Positions 58,196 through 64,000 of a stretch of 64,000 bases of DNA are shown here, one piece after another. Every line of letters begins with the position of its first letter. Position 1 is the first letter of the stretch. Position numbers and translations under genes: made by a program. The notes below the pieces were generated by a model, which was not told the origin of the DNA, did not search any database, and saw only the letters and a program-made list of their open reading frames with translations. Origin of the DNA: Agarophyton chilense (lineage: Eukaryota; Rhodophyta; Florideophyceae; Gracilariales; Gracilariaceae); the NCBI GenBank assembly GCA_030374765.1, contig JARGXX010000068.1:4650001-4714000 (forward strand), read 5' to 3'.

Positions 58196-58711
58196 ATGGT
58201 ATGTTATTTCCTCAACATGGCAGAAGCCCCGGATGTGCGCAGTCGACGAAGTTTATTCCACTGATCTAACGAGTTTGTTTTTTCAAACCGTGTTTCAAAG
58301 GGTCGAGTTCGTACTAAGACGGTTAAGAAATCTGCTCGCCAGGTTATCGAGAAGTACTATTCTCGTCTCACTCTAGACTTTCAGACCAACAAGAGAATCT
58401 GCGATGAAGTTGCGATTATCCCATCAAAACGTCTGCGAAACAAGGTCGCTGGCTTTGTCACCCATCTCATGGCTAGAATTCAGAAAGGTCCTGTCCGTGG
58501 TATCTCTCTGAAGCTCCAAGAAGAGGAAAGGGAACGCCGGATGGACTTCGTCCCAGAAGTCTCTGCTATCGATCTTGAGGTCATTGAGGTTGACAGCGAG
58601 ACTCGTGAAATGCTGAAAGATCTTGACTTGGCCAAATTGCCTGGACTTGTCTTACAGCCAGCCCAAGGATCTGGTGGCCGTCGACCACGATACGACAGGG
58701 ATCGACGCTAG
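58196..58711 (+). CDS. RPS17: 40S ribosomal protein eS17 (RPS17), two exons
   Basis: Exon 1 is the start codon alone (58196-58198). A 102-nt GT-AG intron follows, and exon 2 (58301-58711) encodes the rest, 137 residues in all, against about 135 in animals. The sequence follows the family closely: [20 protein letters not shown], then [60 protein letters not shown] and [13 protein letters not shown]. Only the basic C-terminal tail ([13 protein letters not shown]) is different. eS17 is part of the small ribosomal subunit. The family [12 protein letters not shown]-terminus can only be obtained by splicing ATG to GGTCGAGTTCG, which fixes the structure. It ends 140 bp from the end of the convergent gene. 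Confidence 0.95.
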
Positions 58712-58850
58712 GCGCCGCAAAAATGCATTCTCTGGATACAGTTCTACAGGTAAACTGTTTTACCTTAATGTAATCCTTCGTAAACGCATCGCAAAAAATA
58801 GTGCGCAATAACAATACCGCAGTGTTGAACTTTGATGTGTATGTACGTAG

Positions 58851-60554
58851 CTATTCGTGCACATCTTGTGCCTTGACGATCTTTGGGTTCTCCAATGCGA
58901 AAACCTTAGTTCTATTTGGCTTCCCTCGTGGATTTGTGCCCCGAAATCCTCTTGAATCGTACTTCCCCAATGCCATCTTTTCTTCGCTGCATGTTGGTCG
59001 ACTTGGTCGTGAGAGCAAACTCAATTCCTCTTCCTCGACTTTAAGGCCAGCATCCCAGCCCATACTGGCACCTAGATACTCTTCCTCACCTGAAATGGAA
59101 CGATCTGAGTGCTCCACGACAAAACTATGGGCATGCTGATCTTTTGTATTTCCAAACGTGTTCACTGCATCTTTGGGACATGTAACGATTTCCCTAGTTC
59201 CCTGCCGCACGTGGCCATGGCTCTGGGCAGTAGGTGGAATCAGAGCACTTGGTTTGCTCGTCATCGAAAAACTGATGCTTTTGTCTTGACACATAGTGGA
59301 TCCGTCTTGACTGGTTTCTTTTGATGCACCACTTCGCTCTTGTAAAACAATGCTGTCGCTATGGGCTCGTTGAGACATTTGTCTCCGTGGGGGAGGGTGC
59401 AGCCTTGATGGAGGGTCAGAAATTGAGAAACTCGCAATATCATCCAGAAATACAGTTTCTTTCTGTCTCTGGCGCTCAGGGTGATTTCGGCATTCTACTG
59501 GAGGATTTTGAGCGCCTTTCTCTTCAACAACATCACCTGGGTTTTTGCATTTTTCGTCATGGTGAAATCCAGGACCGAACTCTTCTCTCATGAGATCGTA
59601 AGAGACTGTATTCGAACCATTCGTTTCAGAACGCTCTCTAGCGTTGTCAGTCACTCGTTCTCCTTTGTCAGACTCTGGATACCTCAAATACGCCAACGGT
59701 TGTGTAGAATTGTCCTTCGTAGTATTTTCTCTATAACCAGGACGCTTTGGACGTTCACGAAGAACCGCAAGTGGGGTTACATTGCTATTGTCTTTGTGAG
59801 TATTGTTTGATGGGAGTCTCTTGCCGTGATCATGGACACGGTCACAGAATTCTTCACTGCTGCGTTCATGAGACATTGGTACTGACTTTTGTCGTTCAGA
59901 GAAATAAATCTCAGCTATGCGGTCATCGAATTCTGAGGGATTATTATTCAGCCATTTTGCATCTGCTTCCATCTGAGTCTCTTTATCTTTCGACATTATT
60001 GACTTCCTTTTACTCCGTTTCCGAGAGTTTCCGTGACCTTTAGCGACTGATGCAAATGGCTTTGAACCCTTCGTCGGTTTCTTTCCAGTTCCTCCTGTAC
60101 TTTGAAGAAGTTGGTCGAACATATCATAATCTGCTGGGTTAACTCGTACACGCCTTTTCGATTCCGGTTTTGAACCGTTTTTCTCCTGAATCTCATCCAG
60201 GCTAACATTTGACTCTATAGTGGGGCTCTTCAGCGGGGGTTTACCAAGCCTTGTTTCTTTCGGAGGATTTGTACGGATTCCAAGATGTTCGCTGAAAAAC
60301 TTATACTGTGACTCCTCTTTTGAAATGCCTCCGCCGAGACCCAACGAAACCGGCGTGTCTACTTGGTTTCCGTGGCAATCTGGGCTGTGTCGCCTGGCTA
60401 CATCTGGATCCACGTTTCTCTTGTGACCTTCGGCACTAGCAAGGCTGACTGTATCGTTTCTGGTGTAGTATTGTGGATAAAGCCGGCATCGAGTACTGGG
60501 TTTTCCAAGTTTCCAGGCAAACGCTGGGTATATCACAAATGCAATCGATATCAT
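58851..60554 (-). CDS. Unrecognised disordered protein with a signal-like N-terminus (567 aa)
   Basis: A long unspliced frame. I take the ATG at 60554 (MISIAFVIYPAFAWKLGKPS); the frame is open upstream to about 60593 without another ATG. The first 13 residues are hydrophobic and end in PAFAW, as in a cleavable signal peptide; the F at the site is reminiscent of plastid-targeting presequences in algae with secondary plastids, but this is only a hint. The rest is strongly charged, Ser/Asn/Pro-rich and probably disordered. A two-fold repeat is visible: NVTPLAVLRERPKRPGYREN and TQPLAYLRYPESDKG. A basic patch GHGNSRKRSKRKS lies in the first third. I recognise no domain. Upstream, ATGGTCGAAGCG... 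followed by GTAACT (60655-60610) could be a first exon, but no acceptor in the right phase was found. Confidence 0.6.
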   Translation of the reverse strand: MISIAFVIYPAFAWKLGKPSTRCRLYPQYYTRNDTVSLASAEGHKRNVDPDVARRHSPDCHGNQVDTPVSLGLGGGISKEESQYKFFSEHLGIRTNPPKETRLGKPPLKSPTIESNVSLDEIQEKNGSKPESKRRVRVNPADYDMFDQLLQSTGGTGKKPTKGSKPFASVAKGHGNSRKRSKRKSIMSKDKETQMEADAKWLNNNPSEFDDRIAEIYFSERQKSVPMSHERSSEEFCDRVHDHGKRLPSNNTHKDNSNVTPLAVLRERPKRPGYRENTTKDNSTQPLAYLRYPESDKGERVTDNARERSETNGSNTVSYDLMREEFGPGFHHDEKCKNPGDVVEEKGAQNPPVECRNHPERQRQKETVFLDDIASFSISDPPSRLHPPPRRQMSQRAHSDSIVLQERSGASKETSQDGSTMCQDKSISFSMTSKPSALIPPTAQSHGHVRQGTREIVTCPKDAVNTFGNTKDQHAHSFVVEHSDRSISGEEEYLGASMGWDAGLKVEEEELSLLSRPSRPTCSEEKMALGKYDSRGFRGTNPRGKPNRTKVFALENPKIVKAQDVHE

Positions 60555-61383
60555 GAAGGAAAAGATGGTAATCACACAGTTTCGAATCGTCAAGGGAGGC
60601 TTATTTATCAGTTACCTTGAGCTCAAACCTCCAAGTGGTGCTGATCGCTTCGACCATGACCATTGACAATTGGCCGACAATTGGACTCGAGTCAAAAACT
60701 ATAAGACTTCATGCTGAATTTTGTTACTTTGACCGGCTTTTTTCGTGTTTTGACCTCAAAGCAGAAAAGACTTTCCATCACATTTTCAAAAAATTAGAGC
60801 ATATCTATTAGCCTTATATAATTAAGAGCATCTCTACCGGAGTTGCTATTCGCTATTTTTGTACTACACGTGTGTGTCTTTAATTGGGTAGATTAGGCTC
60901 CATAACGGTTACATTACCATAAGAGTGACAACCCTACCGGAAATGATACCCTAATCAATATCTACCTTTTCAGAAAGGGTACTTGATCTTCAACATGATC
61001 TTCTTCCTAAAAAAAGACTCCAACGATGATGAAAACCTTGCATATCTCATTACAACAGGTATATTGCCTGTAATAGAAACAAGCGACAATAAACCCTCAC
61101 AAAATGGTTCTATATAAGAAAAAAGTCCGAACATTCAACGTCATTTTGATGGCGCCACTTGGCAATTTGCGTTGAAGTAGTGGACGTTGTATATGAGGAT
61201 GGGAATCCCCATTTTTGTCGGCATAGATGAGCTCAATAATCTTGTCTATAGTGCAAGTATTTACAACTAGTATCAGTTTTTGGAAGGAGAACCCATTGCC
61301 TCTGCAGGAAACCCATAAAGAATAAATTGCGCATCTTTATAGTCTTCCAAAATCATTGTCCGCCTTGCTGATTGAGGTCCGCG
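60555..61383. other. Intergenic stretch with a PIF/Harbinger-like terminus
   Basis: No gene seen. TAA at 60823-60825 followed by GAGCATCTCTACCGG (60826-60840) looks like a target site plus the end of a PIF/Harbinger element or MITE, and resembles the motif at 3010-3026. A related TTAGAGCATATCTA lies about 30 bases upstream. I could not find the opposite terminus. Confidence 0.3.
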
Positions 61384-62050
61384 TCAATGCAAATGAGGAA
61401 GCAAGTTATATTGAACAATGTATTCCAGAAACGCTTTTGTTAGCGTCCCATTCGGATCAACAAAATCTCTCGTCGGCTGCCACTGCGCATCGTGCGTGTT
61501 AGATTTCTCAAGAAGAGTAAGCCATTGATATCCGCGTCCTCTTTTTCGATGAGAGAGAATGCGATCAACTTTGTAAAGAGCTCCCATTGGTTATTTTTGT
61601 ATTGGAACAGGAGTGCAGTGCATGCGTTGCGCAATTTTGTCGGGTTGTTCACGATGTGGCTTTGTATGCGAAACATGCACGACCGGGTATGTTCGAATAT
61701 TCACGGGAAAGTCCAAACGAACAGCATTATTTCCCACGAGTTCCAATATGCGAAATGGACCAAATCTTCGAGCAGAAAGCTTAGAGGAATTCTGTGCTTT
61801 TGTGCACGAGTCCTCAAACAACTTTCGTGAAACCCACACTCTATCTCCAATGCTGTATTCAGCTTTGCGGTAGTGTACACTTGACTCTGCAGTTTGACGA
61901 GCCTATGCAAGCTCATGGGCGTACTTCGCATCCTCAGCAACTGCATTTAGCAGGTCTCGAAAGTCAGACAGGGATTCTGTTATCGGTAGGCCAAGTAAGC
62001 ATCGTCACCCTCGGGCGTTATCGATTAGTTTCCCTCCGATATCAGTAGAA
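61384..62050 (-). mobile_element. Fragment of a different Ty3/gypsy element (integrase end and chromodomain-like tail)
   Basis: Minus strand. The end of an integrase is recognisable (RVWVSRKLFEDS, RRFGPFRILELVGNNAVRLD, VVHVSHTKPHREQP), followed by a chromodomain-like tail (YKVDRILSHRKRGRGYQWLT, AQWQPTRDFVDPNG). This tail differs from that of elements 1-3, so it is another family. Only this part is present; no LTR was found. Several breaks. Confidence 0.7.
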
Positions 62051-62069
62051 AAAAACCGTGCACAGGAGC

Positions 62070-64000
62070 ACCACTATAAGTAAAGGACAAGACCGAGTGA
62101 ACGGCTTCCTCCATGGAAGTCACTACTGCCAACATTGGTTATGGGCCCAGCCTTGAGAACGCCAACATATCCCAGTAACGACAAAAGAAAATGAGTAGCT
62201 ACAAGTACCCACTCATCCTCCTGAAAGATAGCAACTATGTGGAGTGGGAAAGTCAGATGAAGCCTCTTCTTATCGGGGAAGATCTGTGGCAGTATGTCAG
62301 CGGTGAAGAGGTACCACCGGAGAGCGAAAAGGCTTTCAAAGAGTGGAACAAAAAGAACAACCAAGCAATGGCCAGGATCCTGTGCACGATTGAATCTAAG
62401 GCAAAGCCGGTCATTATGGGAATGAACACTGCTCAAGAAATGTGGAACACCTTGAAACAGAAGTACGAGGCGCGAAATATAGCAGCGCTGTACACGATGC
62501 GAATCAAAATGAACCAAATGCGACTGGAAGAAGACGAATCAATCCAGGCGTATGCTGATCGTATCGCGCTAATTGAAACCAATATGGCGCGGGCTGGGAA
62601 GGTGTTAACAAACGACGAAAAATGTGAGGCACTAATGGCTGAACTACCAGAAGAGTATTCGGCGATGAGAGACTCTTATATAACCAGAGATGAAATGCCA
62701 GATTTTCTAGAGGTTGTCGCAAGACTCCAGCAGAAGGAACAAGAACTCAAGGCAAGAAAATCTGAGGACAGCAGCAGCACAAAGACATCCTTTTTCACAC
62801 GCCGGAACAACGACCGCACAGGCACCGGAAGAAAGAGAAGATTACAGGAAATGATATGTCACCAATGTGGTAAACGTGGGCACATGAGAAGAGACTGTTG
62901 GCATAACCCACGCAACAAAAAAGGCGGCGAACACGATGGGCAGGGTGGAAACAACACTGGAACATTCGCAATGTTGACGAAAAGTGACTTTCTCGGCGGT
63001 CCCACGAACGGAAGTACATGGTTTTTAGACAGCTGCGCTAGCGAGCACATGACGCCAATGAAGAGCATCCTAGAGAACTTCAAACCGGCAACTTGTGAAA
63101 CGTCAGTAGGAACGGCAGACAAAAAGACATCTTTGGCTGTGAAGGGCAGAGGAGACGTCAGGCTAACATATATCATAGACAATGCCCAACACGACATCGT
63201 GTTACAGAATGTGTTCTTTGTCCCAAACCTACGTACAAATCTTATGTCAACAACCGTGCTGACCAGAAAGGGATACTTTATCTCTCTACCACCATACACA
63301 AAAGAGATAATTGTTGCTAAGGACAACACCAATGTGATGCGCGGATCATCTGTGGGGGTGAATGTTGCATTTATTGAGAGCTCGCGACACAGAGACGCTC
63401 CGAACGCATTGATGAAAATGAATATGAACCTAATGCACTCTCGAATGTGCCACATCAGCTCACCAATCATCGAGAAGATGATCCGCGAAGAGGCCGCACT
63501 TGGCCTTGAAGACCTAAATAAGAAACCAGAGGAACAGGCCTGTGAGTGGTGCGAGCACGGAAAGGCCACAAAGAAGAGCCATAAACCTGTCGAATTCCGA
63601 CATAACTCACCACTCGAACTTGTGCATATGGACCTCATCGGGGAAATATCGCCCCCATCGCTGAAAGGAAACATATACAACCTGGCTGCGCTCGACGACG
63701 CCACCGGGGCATCTTGGATTCTTCCGTTAAAGAAAAAGAACCATGTCGCAACCCGCATCGATGAATTCCTCACTGACATTGAAGCCACCACAGGTAAAAA
63801 GGTGCAAAAGATACAAAAAATCCGCACGGATAGAGGTGGAGAGTTCATCAGCAAATAAGTGGAAGCAAAGCTGGCCAGACGCCAAATAAAGCATGAGGTC
63901 ACTGCCCCATATTCACCAGAGTCTAATGGAAGGGCCGAGCGGCTAAACCGAACAATCGTTCAAATGGCAAGAGCAGCCGTGCATGATCTAGAAAAGAGGA
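62070..64000 (+). mobile_element. Ty1/copia retrotransposon, 5' part, running off the window
   Basis: Gag-pol starts at 62191 (MSSYKYPLILLKDSNYVEWE). In order: a copia-type gag with WESQMKPLLI, MWNTLKQKYEARN and MNQMRLEEDESIQAYADRI; a zinc knuckle CHQCGKRGHMRRDC (about 62860-62901); the protease motif WFLDSCASEHM (about 63022-63054); the integrase zinc domain (MHSRMCHIS...CEWCEHGKATKKSHKP); and the integrase core (HMDLIGEIS..., [27 protein letters not shown]). Integrase before reverse transcriptase marks it as copia. A possible primer site (TTGGTTATGGGCCCAGC) lies near 62137; the 5' LTR itself is not resolved. About one break in the visible part. Confidence 0.85.

Noticed and set aside
60610-60655. 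A first coding exon for the 567-residue protein with donor GTAACT
   Set aside because: The only good acceptor (CCCAG near 60516) joins in the wrong phase and leads quickly to a stop.
1-64000. CRISPR arrays, bacterial operons, riboswitches
   Set aside because: Spliced genes, eS17, retromer and LTR elements show a eukaryotic nuclear genome; no spaced short repeats of CRISPR type are present.

Overview
The window is eukaryotic nuclear DNA, most likely from an alga or another protist. Three host genes have short GT-AG introns, among them a CASTOR/POLLUX-type ion channel, a family best known from plants and algae. The rest is packed with Ty3/gypsy chromodomain elements, one Ty1/copia element and a PIF/Harbinger transposon. 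I cannot name the species.

Layout. 88-1400 is a decayed cobalamin-independent methionine synthase (MetE) pseudogene. Next to it lies a PIF/Harbinger transposase (1493-2854, minus). From 4727 to 50886 there is one old Ty3/gypsy element (element 3), opened by nested insertions. Element 1 (left copy, 5990-16608) sits in its antisense reading frame. Element 2 (25134-50167, perfect target duplication GCTCT) sits in its gag region. Element 2 in turn contains a block at 33390-47623 that is an inverted copy of 2358-16608. The two arms of this inverted repeat are about 14.2 kb each with about 16.8 kb between them. LTR divergence by eye (about 20% for element 3, about 4-6% for elements 1 and 2) agrees with the nesting order.

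The three gypsy elements share one plan: an LTR of 0.55-0.89 kb, the same primer-binding motif (TGGTNTCCCGACTTA), gag, pol ending in a chromodomain, and a long reading frame on the opposite strand between pol and the 3' LTR. This antisense protein is recognisably the same in all three and is uninterrupted (604 codons) in both copies of element 1. It is the strongest candidate here for an undescribed component.

The host island is 52.4-60.6 kb: a CASTOR/POLLUX-like channel (minus, six exons), VPS29 of the retromer (minus, five exons), ribosomal protein eS17 (plus, its first exon holding only the ATG), and an unrecognised secreted or organelle-targeted disordered protein (minus). VPS29 and eS17 are divergently arranged around about 690 bp. 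The right end holds a fragment of a different Ty3/gypsy element (about 61.4-62.05 kb) and the start of a Ty1/copia element (from about 62.1 kb) that runs off the window.
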